From JAGVSR01 sp963786675 (GTDB lineage: Bacteria; Pseudomonadota; Alphaproteobacteria; Rhizobiales; Hyphomicrobiaceae), in contig CAWAZY010000003.1 of the NCBI GenBank assembly GCA_963786675.1, positions 496,001 to 560,000 on the forward strand: a stretch of 64,000 nucleotides of DNA. Direction: 5' to 3'. A program made the translations under genes and the position numbers. The notes beneath the pieces are model-generated. The model saw only the letters and a program-made list of their open reading frames with translations. It was not told where the DNA came from and ran no database searches. Shown piece by piece: positions 27,727 to 36,694 of the stretch; the first letter of the stretch is position 1, and every line of letters begins with the position of its first letter.

Positions 27727-29172
27727 CTACATGCCGCCGAGGCAGATGAATTTGGTCTCCAGGTATTCTTCCAGGCCTTCCGCCGCACCCTCGCGGCCGA
27801 GACCCGATTCCTTCACGCCACCGAACGGCACGACTTCATTGGAGAAGATGCCTTCGTTGACGCCAACCATGCCGGCCTCGAGCTTTTCCGCCGCCTTCCA
27901 TGCGCGCGACAGGTTCTGGCTGAAGAGGTAGGCCGCCAGACCGAACGGCGTGTTGTTGGCGAGCGTGATGGCTTCGTCGTCGGTCTCGAACCGGATGAGC
28001 GAGGCTACCGGCCCGAAGATCTCCTGATGCACGATATCCATGTCGGCGGTGACGCCGGTCAGCACGGTCGGCTGATAGAAGAGGCTGCCCGATTTGTCCT
28101 TCGCACCGCCCGTCTTCACTTTGCCGCCCTTGGCGACGGCGTCCGCCATCAAGGCTTCGACCTTGGCGATGGCCTCCTCGTTGATGAGGGGCCCGAGCGA
28201 CACGCCAGCGCCCGCGCCCGGCCCGATGACGAGCTTCTGAGCGGCCGTGGCGAGCGCATCCGCGAACCGGTCGTAAATTCCGGCCTGCACGATGATGCGG
28301 TTGGCGCAGACGCAGGTCTGTCCGGCGTTGCGGTACTTGGAGGCCATGGCGCCGGCGACGGCCTGGTCGATGTCGGCGTCGTCGAAGACGATGAGGGGTG
28401 CGTTGCCGCCGAGTTCCAGCGTGAGTTTCTTCACCGTATCGGCGCACTGGCGGTAGAGGATCTTGCCGACTTCGGTCGATCCCGTGAACGTCAGTTTGCG
28501 AACGCGCGGATCGGCGCACAGGACTTCGCCGACGCCACGCGCATCGATCGTCGTGACGACGTTGAAGACACCGTCGGGCACGCCGGCCATCTGGGCCAGC
28601 TTGGCCAGCGCCAGCGCACACAGGGGCGTCTCGGCCGCGGGCTTGACGATGATGGTGCAGCCGGCCGCCAGCGCGGGGGCGACCTTGCGCGTGATCATCG
28701 CGATCGGGAAATTCCAGGGCGTGATCGCAGCGACGACACCGATCGGCTGTTTGATGGTGATGTAGCGCTTGGTGCCGGCGGTGGTCGGGATGGTGCGCCC
28801 GTAGGCGCGCTTGCCCTCCTCGGCGAACCACTCGACGAACGAAGCGCCATAGGTGACTTCGCCGCGCGATTCCGTCAGGGGCTTGCCCTGTTCGGAGGTC
28901 ATCAACTGGGCGAGGCTTTCCGTCTCGGCGGTGATGAGATCAAACCAGCGCTTCAGGATCGCCGCGCGCTCCTTGGCCGTCTTGGCGGCCCAGCCGGGCA
29001 GCGCCGCGCTGGCCGCGTCGATGGCGCGGCGGGCGTGCTCGGGCGTCAGATCAGGAACGGTGGCGATTTCCTGGCCCGTCGCGGGATCGACGACGCCGAA
29101 CTGATCCTGGGACGTCACCCACTGGCCGCCGATGAAGGCGGTGGTCGGGTAATCGTCGGGGGTCTCGTCCAT
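27727..29172 (-). CDS. gabD: NAD(P)-dependent succinate-semialdehyde dehydrogenase
   Basis: A 481-residue aldehyde dehydrogenase. It has TPWNFPIAMITRKVAPALAA near residue 150, the glycine loop FTGSTEVGKILY, the catalytic Glu in LELGGNAPLIVF, the catalytic Cys in RNAGQTCVCANRI near residue 285 and the C-terminal PFGGVKESGLGREG. It oxidises succinate semialdehyde to succinate and in many species also glutarate semialdehyde. It is the partner of gabT in this operon, 14 bases downstream of the puuC-like gene. Confidence 0.94.
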   Translation of the reverse strand: MDETPDDYPTTAFIGGQWVTSQDQFGVVDPATGQEIATVPDLTPEHARRAIDAASAALPGWAAKTAKERAAILKRWFDLITAETESLAQLMTSEQGKPLTESRGEVTYGASFVEWFAEEGKRAYGRTIPTTAGTKRYITIKQPIGVVAAITPWNFPIAMITRKVAPALAAGCTIIVKPAAETPLCALALAKLAQMAGVPDGVFNVVTTIDARGVGEVLCADPRVRKLTFTGSTEVGKILYRQCADTVKKLTLELGGNAPLIVFDDADIDQAVAGAMASKYRNAGQTCVCANRIIVQAGIYDRFADALATAAQKLVIGPGAGAGVSLGPLINEEAIAKVEALMADAVAKGGKVKTGGAKDKSGSLFYQPTVLTGVTADMDIVHQEIFGPVASLIRFETDDEAITLANNTPFGLAAYLFSQNLSRAWKAAEKLEAGMVGVNEGIFSNEVVPFGGVKESGLGREGAAEGLEEYLETKFICLGGM

Positions 29173-29186
29173 ATCGGTGGTCTCCG

Positions 29187-30677
29187 TCAGCGGATCGTGA
29201 TCGAAACGGACTTGAGGTCCGCATACTTATAGAGGGCATGCATCGAGCGGTCGCGGCCAAAGCCCGATTGCTTGAAGCCGCCGAACGGCATGGTGATATC
29301 GCAGGCGTCCCAGCCGTTGATCCAGACGAGGCCCGCCTTCAGTTCTCGGGCAGCGCGGTGGGCGAGGGAAATGTCCTTCGTCCAGCAGCCGGAGGCGAGG
29401 CCGAAGATCGTATCATTGGCGATGCGGAAGGCTTCATCCGCATCCTTGAATGTGGTGACGGCGAGGACGGGACCGAAGACTTCCTCTTGCGCCAAAGTCG
29501 ACGAAGGCGTGACGCCGTCGAAGACGGTCGGCTCGACGAAATAGCCGCCTGAGTTGTGGCGCACGCGCTTGCCGCCGAGTGTGAGGGCTGCGCCTTCCGT
29601 CTTGGCCGTCTCGATGTAGCCGAGCACCGTGTTCATCTGGGCTTCGGAGACCATGGCGCCGAAGTTGGTTTGCGGGTCCAGCGGTTCGCCGGGGACGAAC
29701 CCCTTGCCCGCATTGACCAGCTTTTCCAGGAACGCCTCGCGGATTGTTTCGTGAACGAGCAGGCGCGAGCCCGCGGTGCAGACCTCGCCCTGATTGTAGA
29801 AGATCCCGAAGGCCGCATGCGCGGCGGCGGCGTCGAGATCGGGGCAGTCGGCAAAAACGATGTGCGGAGACTTGCCGCCGAGTTCGAGGGAAACGCGCTT
29901 CAGATTGCTGTCGGCGGCATACTTCATGAGCATGCGGCCGACGGGCCCGGAGCCCGTGAAGGTCAGCATGTCGACGTCCATATGCAAGGCGATGGCCTTA
30001 CCGGCCACCGAACCCTTACCCGTGACGACGTTGAGGACACCATCGGGCAAACCCGCTTCGAGAGCCAGTTCGCCAAGCTTCAAGGCGGACATGCTGGTCA
30101 GTTCGGCCGGCTTCAAGACGATGGAATTGCCCATGGCGAGTGCGGGGGCCACCTTCCACATCGTCAGGTGGATCGGGAAATTCCAAGGCATGATGGCGCC
30201 GATGACGCCCAAGGGCTCGTGGACGGCATAGGAGAAGCGGTCAGCCGTTTCCGGGCCCACCTCGCCGTGCACCTTGTCGAGGGCTTCGGCGTAGTAGCGC
30301 AGGGTGCGGATGGCGGAGGGGACGTCAAAACTGGTCGTGTCGCGGATCGGCTTGCCGGAATTGAGGCTTTCCAGGAGTGCCATGGTTTCGAGGTCGCGTT
30401 CCATCAGGTCGGCGAGCTTGAACAGAATGCGCTTTTTCTCGCGGTAATGAAGCTTGCGCCAGCGCTGGTCCTCGAAGGCCCGGCGGGCGGCGGCGACGGC
30501 GGTATCGACGTCGGTCTCGTCGCAGAGCGCGATTTTGTTCAAAAGTTTGCCGTCGCGCGGGGAGACGTTGTCAAATGTCCGGCCCGTGGAGCTTTCAACG
30601 CGCTTGCCATCGATGATGGCATGGGCGGGAAGCGCGATGCTACCGGCAAGGTTTTCGAAGTGGGCGAGCGAAGTCAT
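29187..30677 (-). CDS. puuC: Gamma-glutamyl-gamma-aminobutyraldehyde dehydrogenase-like ALDH
   Basis: A 496-residue NAD-dependent aldehyde dehydrogenase. Catalytic residues lie in LELGGKSPHIVFADC (Glu) and FYNQGEVCTAGSRLLVHE (Cys, near residue 300); the PWNFPIHLTMWKVAPALAMG loop and GFKQSGFGRDRS end are standard. It groups by sequence character with PuuC/betaine-aldehyde-type enzymes. Its position directly after puuA supports oxidation of gamma-glutamyl-gamma-aminobutyraldehyde. Broad aldehyde substrate range is common in this family. ATG 30677 was chosen; the extension beyond it lies in puuA. Confidence 0.88.
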   Translation of the reverse strand: MTSLAHFENLAGSIALPAHAIIDGKRVESSTGRTFDNVSPRDGKLLNKIALCDETDVDTAVAAARRAFEDQRWRKLHYREKKRILFKLADLMERDLETMALLESLNSGKPIRDTTSFDVPSAIRTLRYYAEALDKVHGEVGPETADRFSYAVHEPLGVIGAIMPWNFPIHLTMWKVAPALAMGNSIVLKPAELTSMSALKLGELALEAGLPDGVLNVVTGKGSVAGKAIALHMDVDMLTFTGSGPVGRMLMKYAADSNLKRVSLELGGKSPHIVFADCPDLDAAAAHAAFGIFYNQGEVCTAGSRLLVHETIREAFLEKLVNAGKGFVPGEPLDPQTNFGAMVSEAQMNTVLGYIETAKTEGAALTLGGKRVRHNSGGYFVEPTVFDGVTPSSTLAQEEVFGPVLAVTTFKDADEAFRIANDTIFGLASGCWTKDISLAHRAARELKAGLVWINGWDACDITMPFGGFKQSGFGRDRSMHALYKYADLKSVSITIR

Positions 30678-30690
30678 CGTCGTCTCCGGT

Positions 30691-32046
30691 TTACGCGACG
30701 CGGGCATACCACTGATGATCCAGCGCGGTGACGACGCGCTCGAACTCAAGCCGTTCGGTATCTTTCATCTGAGCATAGACCTTCTGGAAGGTCTCGCCGA
30801 AGCTTGCTCTGACGACGGGCGAAGCCGCGAACCGCTCCAGAGCATTCACCCAGGCTGTCGGCACCTTCAGGCAGTCGGAAGCCTCACAATTGCCTTCCGC
30901 GGCCGGACCCGGATCAATCTTCTGCGCGATGCCATGGCTGATCCCGGCCATCAAGGCGGCCAATACGAGGTAGGGATTGGCGTCGGCGCCGGCGATGCGA
31001 TGTTCCACGCGCGTCGCATTGGGGGAGCTGTTAAGGACGCGCAGCGAGGCCGTGCGGTTGTTGTAGCCCCAGTGGGCGGCCATCGGGACGTAGGACTTGG
31101 GCTGATAGCGGCGATAGGCATTGGCCGACTGCGCCCACACGGCCATGAAGTCGCCCATGGTCTCGCGCAAGCCGCCGAGTGCATTCACGAACAGCGGCGA
31201 GATGGGATCGCCGGCAAACACGTTCTTGCCCTTCTCGTCGAGCAGCGAAACATGGATGTGCATGCCCGAGCCCGACCAATCGTGGTGGGGCTTGGCCATG
31301 AAGGTTGCTTCCATCTGGTGGGCGCGGGCGGCGGCCTTGACGGCGCGCTTCAACAGCAACCCATCCAGCGCCGCGCCGGCCGCATCCTTCTTGTGCTTCA
31401 GATTGATCTCGAACTGACCAGGTCCGGCTTCCTGCAGGACGGCATCGACGGGCAAGTTCTGCGCTTCGGCAATGCGATAGATGTCGTCGATGAAGGGGCC
31501 GACGCAATCGAGTTCCTCGAACTGGTAGAGTTGCTGCCAGTCGGGATTGTCGACGAGGCCACCGGGCGTCTTGAGTTGGAAATTGCCGTCCGGCGACGCA
31601 GCGCTGACATAGAACTCCAGCTCAACCGCCGTGACGGGATGGAAGCCGGATTTGGCGAGCCCGCTCACTTGGCGCTGGAGGAGGCGGCGCGGATCAAGGC
31701 CGCCGTCGTCTTCCACCGGAACCATCACGGCCTGGGCGTGCGTCGTGTCGGCAACGCTCACCGGTGCTAGGGTATCAGCGAGGACGCGGAATTGAAGGTC
31801 GGGATCGCCGGTCTCCCACAGACGGCCCGTCTCTTCCACGCAAGAGCCGCGCATGTCCATGATGTAGCAAGTCGAGGGCACCATGAAGCCCTTCTCGGCA
31901 AACCCCATCAGGTCGGCGGAGCGGATGCGCTTGCCGCGCGCGATGCCGTTCAAGTCGTGCATGAAGACGTCGATCCACTGCACGCTCTTGTGCGTGGCGA
32001 GGAATTCGCGGGCCTGTTCGGCCGTCAGGTACGTCTCGTTGTTCAT
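30691..32046 (-). CDS. puuA: Gamma-glutamylpolyamine synthetase (glutamine synthetase family)
   Basis: A 451-residue GS-fold ligase. Glutamine synthetase motifs are retained: VTAVELEFYV, QEAGPGQFEINLKH, ATFMAKPHHDWSGSGMHIHV and RVEHRIAGADANPYLVLAA. It lacks the adenylylation loop of GSI and is shorter, as in PuuA-type enzymes, which ligate glutamate to putrescine or related polyamines at the expense of ATP. Its start codon overlaps the stop of puuD as ATGA, so the two are translationally coupled. Differences from true GlnA (which is elsewhere in the window) argue against nitrogen assimilation. Confidence 0.93.
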   Translation of the reverse strand: MNNETYLTAEQAREFLATHKSVQWIDVFMHDLNGIARGKRIRSADLMGFAEKGFMVPSTCYIMDMRGSCVEETGRLWETGDPDLQFRVLADTLAPVSVADTTHAQAVMVPVEDDGGLDPRRLLQRQVSGLAKSGFHPVTAVELEFYVSAASPDGNFQLKTPGGLVDNPDWQQLYQFEELDCVGPFIDDIYRIAEAQNLPVDAVLQEAGPGQFEINLKHKKDAAGAALDGLLLKRAVKAAARAHQMEATFMAKPHHDWSGSGMHIHVSLLDEKGKNVFAGDPISPLFVNALGGLRETMGDFMAVWAQSANAYRRYQPKSYVPMAAHWGYNNRTASLRVLNSSPNATRVEHRIAGADANPYLVLAALMAGISHGIAQKIDPGPAAEGNCEASDCLKVPTAWVNALERFAASPVVRASFGETFQKVYAQMKDTERLEFERVVTALDHQWYARVA

Positions 32047-32777
32047 CACTTGGCTCCTGCCGCCTGGCCGAAGCGGCGGAACAGTTTGAGGGACACAGGG
32101 TTTTCGGTTGCGCGCCATTCGGGATGCCATTGCACGCCCAGGCAGAACGGATGCCCGTCGGGACCGCGCGCGGCTTCTACAAGTCCGTCTTCAGCAATCG
32201 CCTCTGCGGTTAGCGACGGGGCGAGATCCTTCAAGCCCTGCCCATGCAGGGAATTGACCATGATCTTGTCTTCGCCGATCCAATCGCGCAGTTGGCCCGA
32301 GAGTGTCAGCTGGTGGCGCGGGCCCCAGCGTTCCTCAAGCGTCAGTTCCTTGCGTTCGCGATGATCTTGGCGACCCTCCACATCGTGCACGGCCTGGATC
32401 AGCGTGCCACCGAGCGCCACGTTCAGCTCCTGGAAGCCGCGGCAGATCGCCATCATCGGAATCTTGCGTTCGATGGCGGTGCGGATGAGCGGCAAGGTGA
32501 CCGCATCGCGCGCGGGATCGAGATAATCCGGCATCACCGGATCTTCCTCGCCGTAGTGGCCGGGATCGATATTCGAGGGGCTGCCCGAAAACAGAATGCC
32601 ATTCGCAACCTCGAGAACCGCGCCGATATCGATCAGCGCGTCTTCGAGGGGGATGAGCAGGGGCTGGCAATCCGCCGCCTGAGCTACGGCCGCGGCATAC
32701 TTCCGGCTCACGGCGTCGAACTTGTAGCCGTCGATGGTTTTCGTGCAGCAGGGAATGACGACGATCGGGCGGCTCAT
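32046..32777 (-). CDS. puuD: Gamma-glutamyl-gamma-aminobutyrate hydrolase
   Basis: A 243-residue class I glutamine amidotransferase-like hydrolase (peptidase C26). It has the nucleophile Cys in PMMAICRGFQELNVALGGTL near residue 115, and the catalytic His/Glu in LGVQWHPEWRA near the end. It releases GABA from gamma-glutamyl-GABA. Overlapping ATGA junctions on both sides (with spuC upstream and puuA downstream) show a tightly coupled three-gene block. Confidence 0.94.
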   Translation of the reverse strand: MSRPIVVIPCCTKTIDGYKFDAVSRKYAAAVAQAADCQPLLIPLEDALIDIGAVLEVANGILFSGSPSNIDPGHYGEEDPVMPDYLDPARDAVTLPLIRTAIERKIPMMAICRGFQELNVALGGTLIQAVHDVEGRQDHRERKELTLEERWGPRHQLTLSGQLRDWIGEDKIMVNSLHGQGLKDLAPSLTAEAIAEDGLVEAARGPDGHPFCLGVQWHPEWRATENPVSLKLFRRFGQAAGAK

Positions 32778-34156
32778 GCGGCAATCTCTCCCGCCACATC
32801 GTTGAGCGTCATATCGAGGGCCTTGCGGATGACGCCCTCGGCTTCGGCGAAGTTCTCGTCCGTCCAGGTCAGCGGCGGTGCGCAGACCATGGTGTCGAAC
32901 ACGGCCCGCATGATGAAACCTTCGCGGAAGAAATGATCGCGGCAGATGAGGCCGACCCGGCCAGGCTCGGCGAACCGTTCGCGCGTGCGCTTGTTGGCAA
33001 CGAGCTCGATGGCGCCCAGCATGCCGGCGGAGCGCACTTCGCCCACCAGCGGGTGATCCTTGAACTTGGCGAGCATCCGCGCCAGAGCAGGCCCCGTCGT
33101 TTCCTTGACACCCGGCACCAGCCGTTCGCGTTCCATGATCTCCAGGTTCTTGAGGGCCACAGCACACGCGACCGGGTGGCCGGCAAACGTATAGCCGTGG
33201 TTGAAGTCGTCGTTGTGGTTCATCAAGGCCTCGACGATCATGTCGTCGACCATCAAGCCCGAGAGCGGGATGTAACCCGACGTGGCGGCCTTGGCGAAGG
33301 TGATGAGGTTCGGGCGGATGCCGTAGTGCTCGGAGGCAAACCACGTGCCGAGGCGTCCGAAGCCGGTGATGACTTCGTCGGCGAGCAGAAGGATGCCGTA
33401 CTTGTCGACGATCTTCTGCACTTCCGGCCAGTAGCTGTCGGGCGCGATCTTTACGCCGCCCGCGCCCTGCACGGGCTCGCCGGCAAAGGCGGCCACGTTT
33501 TCCGGCCCGACGCGCAGGATTTCGTCCTCGATGGCCCGCGCGGCGCGCTTGCCGAAGTTCTCCGGCGTCTCGCCGTCGAAGGCTTCGCCGTACCAGTACG
33601 GGTCCATCACGTGGCGGAAGCCCTCGTAGACGGGATAGCTGTGCTGATGCACATGGGACATGCCGCCCATGGAACCGGCGGCAATCGTGGAGCCGTGGTA
33701 GGCCGTCTTACGGCTGATGATGATGCGGCGCTTGGGCTGGCCCTTCAGCACCCAGTAGTGGCGGATGAGACGGATGGCCGTGTCGTTCGATTCCGAGCCC
33801 GATGATCCGTAGAAAACATTGTTGAGGCTGGGCGGTGAGATCTCCGCCAGCTTGCGCGCCAGCATGATCGCGGTCGGATGCGAGGTGCGGAAAAACGTAT
33901 TGTAGAAGGGCAGCTCCATCATCTGCGCATAGGCAGCCTCGGCCAGTTCCTTGCGGCCGTAGCCGACATTGGTCGTCCACAGCCCGGACATGCCGTCGAG
34001 GATGCGATTGCCCTCGCTATCCCAGATATACGGACCATCGGCCTTGGTGATGATACGCGCGCCGCCGCTGCGCAGCGACTGGTGCGTGGTGAAGGGATGA
34101 AGATGATGGCGCGCATCCAGCTCGCGGAGCTGGGCCGTGGTGAAGCTATTTGACAT
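32774..34156 (-). CDS. spuC: Putrescine--pyruvate aminotransferase-like class III aminotransferase
   Basis: A 460-residue class III aminotransferase. The start LDARHHLHPFTTHQSL, then IWDSEGNRILDGMSGLWTTNVGYGR, YGSSGSESNDTAIRLIRHYW and the PLP lysine in NLITFAKAATSGYIPLSG near residue 285 match the SpuC/polyamine aminotransferase group. It would transaminate putrescine to 4-aminobutyraldehyde with pyruvate, giving a route to GABA parallel to the glutamylation route. It is the first large gene of the operon, so expression from the divergent region next to the TetR gene is expected. Confidence 0.88.
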   Translation of the reverse strand: MSNSFTTAQLRELDARHHLHPFTTHQSLRSGGARIITKADGPYIWDSEGNRILDGMSGLWTTNVGYGRKELAEAAYAQMMELPFYNTFFRTSHPTAIMLARKLAEISPPSLNNVFYGSSGSESNDTAIRLIRHYWVLKGQPKRRIIISRKTAYHGSTIAAGSMGGMSHVHQHSYPVYEGFRHVMDPYWYGEAFDGETPENFGKRAARAIEDEILRVGPENVAAFAGEPVQGAGGVKIAPDSYWPEVQKIVDKYGILLLADEVITGFGRLGTWFASEHYGIRPNLITFAKAATSGYIPLSGLMVDDMIVEALMNHNDDFNHGYTFAGHPVACAVALKNLEIMERERLVPGVKETTGPALARMLAKFKDHPLVGEVRSAGMLGAIELVANKRTRERFAEPGRVGLICRDHFFREGFIMRAVFDTMVCAPPLTWTDENFAEAEGVIRKALDMTLNDVAGEIAA

Positions 34157-34195
34157 GTCGGCATGGTCTCCAGCTGAGGATGAACCCCGAGGGTC

Positions 34196-34324
34196 TCAGA
34201 ACACGTGCTGGAGAACTCCCGGAGGTGTGTATCCGATGCGTGCGCACAGACGCAGAAGTTCGGCCTTCTGCGTGCGGTCGGCCAGCGTGCGGCGCAGCGT
34301 GGAGGCGACGTTATGATCGAGCAT
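34196..34324 (-). CDS. 42-residue small ORF upstream of spuC (possible leader)
   Basis: A small open frame ends 39 bases before the spuC start. It begins MLDHNVASTLRRTLADRTQK and ends GVLQHVF. GGGAGG lies 9 bases before this ATG; another in-frame ATG at 34333 directly abuts it and is less likely to be used. The peptide is basic and helix-prone and has no signal sequence. It could be a small protein of the operon or a regulatory leader peptide; it matches no family I know. Confidence 0.45.
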   Translation of the reverse strand: MLDHNVASTLRRTLADRTQKAELLRLCARIGYTPPGVLQHVF

Positions 34325-34453
34325 GGCGTTCATCCTCCCAGGTTTGCGGCCAAAGCGAAGCGGGCGCGAACGGCTTTCCAGCCCCGTCCATCCATTGGCC
34401 CGGTTCGCGGGCGGGTCGGGACTTTACAAACGCGTCACATTGGCCCACACGTT

Positions 34454-35188
34454 ATGGTCTACGCCGTAGAAGTGTCAAGCCCCGCCGTGAGAAAACCAAA
34501 AGCCCGCTCCAGGACGCCTCGAGGTCTCGATCGCACCGAGATCCTGGAAGCCGCATTTGCGCTCATCGATGAGGTGGGCGAGGACGGATTCTCGGTCCGC
34601 AAGGTGGCCGGCAGCATGGGGATCGACCCCATGACGGTGCTGCACCATTTTCGCTCGAAGGAAGAGTTGCTTCGCCAGATTGCCGACCGGGCGCTGGGTG
34701 CCATCGAAATTCCGCAACCAACCGGGAACTGGCGCGACGATCTGATGGAAGTCGCGGCGGCCTACCGCAGTCTCGCGCATCGCCATCCGCGCCTGTTCCA
34801 CCTGCATTTCCGCTTCCACGCCACCGGGCCGGCCGATCACGCGTCGAGCGAGGTGGTTTATGCCGCTCTGCTGAAGGCGGGGCTGCCGACGACCGAGGCC
34901 GCGGAAGTTGGCCTGGCGTTCTACGCCTTCGTTTTGGGTTTTGCGCTGGCCGAAATCGAAGGCCTGCTCCGGCCGTTGAGCGGCGAGGAAGAGACGGAAC
35001 TGGCAGCGCTTGACGCGGATCGGTTTCCGGCCACACGCGAACTTCTGCCGGCGTTCCGTGGGCTCGATTCACAGCGCGCATTCCAAGCGGCCGTCGGCGC
35101 GCTCATCGCCGGTATCGGCACGCGATGCCCAGGCGTGCTGGACAGCAAAGCGGGTGGTCAGATGACGACCGGGCGTGCGCCGTCCTAG
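34454..35188 (+). CDS. TetR-family transcriptional regulator
   Basis: A 244-residue regulator. The N-terminal helix-turn-helix (EILEAAFALIDEVGEDGFSV, RKVAGSMGIDPMTVLHHF, then RSKEELLRQIADRALG) spans about residues 28-75; the C-terminal part (TetR_C-like) forms the ligand-binding helical domain. It is divergent from the polyamine operon and probably represses it in response to an amine or acyl-CoA intermediate (inference). ATG 34454 has no clear ribosome-binding site, so the message may be leaderless; GTG 34472 is an alternative. The stop overlaps the convergent phoB stop by four bases. Confidence 0.88.
   Translation: MVYAVEVSSPAVRKPKARSRTPRGLDRTEILEAAFALIDEVGEDGFSVRKVAGSMGIDPMTVLHHFRSKEELLRQIADRALGAIEIPQPTGNWRDDLMEVAAAYRSLAHRHPRLFHLHFRFHATGPADHASSEVVYAALLKAGLPTTEAAEVGLAFYAFVLGFALAEIEGLLRPLSGEEETELAALDADRFPATRELLPAFRGLDSQRAFQAAVGALIAGIGTRCPGVLDSKAGGQMTTGRAPS
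34458..34470. promoter_or_regulatory. 13-bp perfect palindrome at the TetR start codon
   Basis: TCTACG-C-CGTAGA, a 6-1-6 dyad overlapping codons 2-6 of the TetR gene. Position and size fit a TetR-type operator controlling the regulator itself; no second copy was noticed nearer the operon. Confidence 0.45.
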
Positions 35189-35874
35189 CCGACGTCGTCG
35201 AAAACGTAACCGGCGCCACGCACCGTGCGGATGGGGTCCGCTTCAGCCCCGCGCACGATGGCCTTGCGCAGTCGACCCACGTGGACATCCACCGTCCGTT
35301 CATCCACGTCGTTGTCGCGGCCCCACGTTCCGTCGAGAAGCTGCGAGCGGCTCAGAACCCGGCCGATGTTTTCCATGAACTGTTCGAGCAACCGGTATTC
35401 CGTCGGCCCGAGATTGATCTCGCGACCGAAGCGCGTGACGCGATGCGCCACCCGGTCCATGCGTATGCCGTTGCCGCTCAGCACGTCGGCGATGCGTTCG
35501 GGCGCCGCGCGCCGGAGCAGGGCTTTGACCCGCGCCACCAATTCGGAGACCGAGAACGGCTTGACGACATAGTCGTCCGCTCCGGTCTGCAAGCCGCGGA
35601 TCCGGTCGCCTTCCTCGCCACGCGCGGTCAGCATGATGATGGGCAGCGCCTTGGTATCTGGCCGTGCGCGGATCTGGCGGCAAATTTCTATGCCGGCGAG
35701 GCCCGGTAACATCCAATCGAGGATCACCAAGTCTGGCCGTTCCTCGTCGACGACCATCATGGCATCATTGCCGGAGCGGACCGGAACGACTGTGTAGCCT
35801 TCCGTTTCGAGATTGTAGGTCAGCAGGGTGACAAGGGCATCCTCGTCCTCGACGATCAGAACCTTGGCTGGCAT
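35185..35874 (-). CDS. phoB: Phosphate regulon response regulator
   Basis: A 229-residue OmpR-class response regulator. The receiver has the acidic pocket VEDED, phosphoacceptor Asp53 in VILDWMLPG, the Thr/Ser of LTARGEE and Lys in DYVVKPFS. The winged-helix domain (LGPTEYRLLEQFMENIGRV, VDVHVGRLRKAIV, IRTVRGAGYVFDD) binds pho boxes. It is last in the phoR-pst-phoU-phoB group. ATG 35874 starts the family-typical MPAKVLIVEDE; the in-frame extension overlaps phoU. Confidence 0.97.
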   Translation of the reverse strand: MPAKVLIVEDEDALVTLLTYNLETEGYTVVPVRSGNDAMMVVDEERPDLVILDWMLPGLAGIEICRQIRARPDTKALPIIMLTARGEEGDRIRGLQTGADDYVVKPFSVSELVARVKALLRRAAPERIADVLSGNGIRMDRVAHRVTRFGREINLGPTEYRLLEQFMENIGRVLSRSQLLDGTWGRDNDVDERTVDVHVGRLRKAIVRGAEADPIRTVRGAGYVFDDVG

Positions 35875-35915
35875 TCGTGTCCGCTCTTTTCTTGGTCTTA
35901 TGCCGGACCTTTCGA

Positions 35916-36629
35916 TCAGGCAGGATTGGTCATCAGTGTGGAGCTTGTCGTGTCGTTCTTCGGCCGCTCGCCGTCCGGCATGGTCCCGCGCGTCATGTAG
36001 GTCACGACTTCGGCGATGTTCGTGGAGTGGTCGCCGATGCGCTCGACGTTCTTGGCCACGAAGAGAAGATGTGTGCACAGGCCGATGTTTCGCGGATCTT
36101 CCATCATGTAGGTCAGCAGTTCGCGGAACACGGAATTGTAGACGGCGTCGAGCTTTTCATCCTTGCGCCAAACAGCCAACGCCCGCTCCGGGTCGCGCGC
36201 GGCATAGGAGTCGAGCACGTCCTTCAGTTGCTTGGAGGCGAGTTCGACCATGTGCCGAAGGCCGGTGAGCAGGCCCTTGGGATGGTTTTCACCCGAGATG
36301 GCGAGCGCACGCTTAGCCACGTTCTTGGCCAGATCGCCGATGCGCTCCAACTCACCGGCGACTTTCAACACCGAGATGATCTGGCGCAGGTCGTTGGCGA
36401 GGGGCTGGCGGCGGGCGATCATGACAATGACCTGCTCCTCGACTTCCCGGTGCAGAAGGTCGATGGTTGCGTCACTGGCAACGGTGGCTTCCGCGCGCGC
36501 CGGATTGTGGCTTTCGAGCGCATCAAAGGCTTCCGCGACCAGTTGCTCGGCAAGGCCGCCCATCTGCCCGATCTTGTCGTCGAGGGCGGCGAGTTCCTGC
36601 TCATAGGACTTCACGATGTGGTCGTTCAT
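35916..36629 (-). CDS. phoU: Phosphate signalling protein
   Basis: A 237-residue protein of two PhoU three-helix bundles. The repeated metal-binding E/DxxxD-like motifs are visible in DQELAALDDKIGQMGGLA-type helix one and in ERIGDLAKNVAKRAL and ERIGDHSTNIAEVV. PhoU links PstSCAB transport activity to PhoR and keeps the regulon off in high phosphate. It lies between pstB and phoB, 41 bases upstream of phoB. Confidence 0.97.
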   Translation of the reverse strand: MNDHIVKSYEQELAALDDKIGQMGGLAEQLVAEAFDALESHNPARAEATVASDATIDLLHREVEEQVIVMIARRQPLANDLRQIISVLKVAGELERIGDLAKNVAKRALAISGENHPKGLLTGLRHMVELASKQLKDVLDSYAARDPERALAVWRKDEKLDAVYNSVFRELLTYMMEDPRNIGLCTHLLFVAKNVERIGDHSTNIAEVVTYMTRGTMPDGERPKNDTTSSTLMTNPA

Positions 36630-36694
36630 GATGCTTCTCCTCGCCCGCTGTCAAAGACGGCGGGGCCTGGGGGTATGAAATAATTCCACCTGAT

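Noticed and set aside
27442..29232. 596-codon plus-strand frame opposite gabD
   Set aside because: Shadow of a conserved aldehyde dehydrogenase gene on the minus strand.
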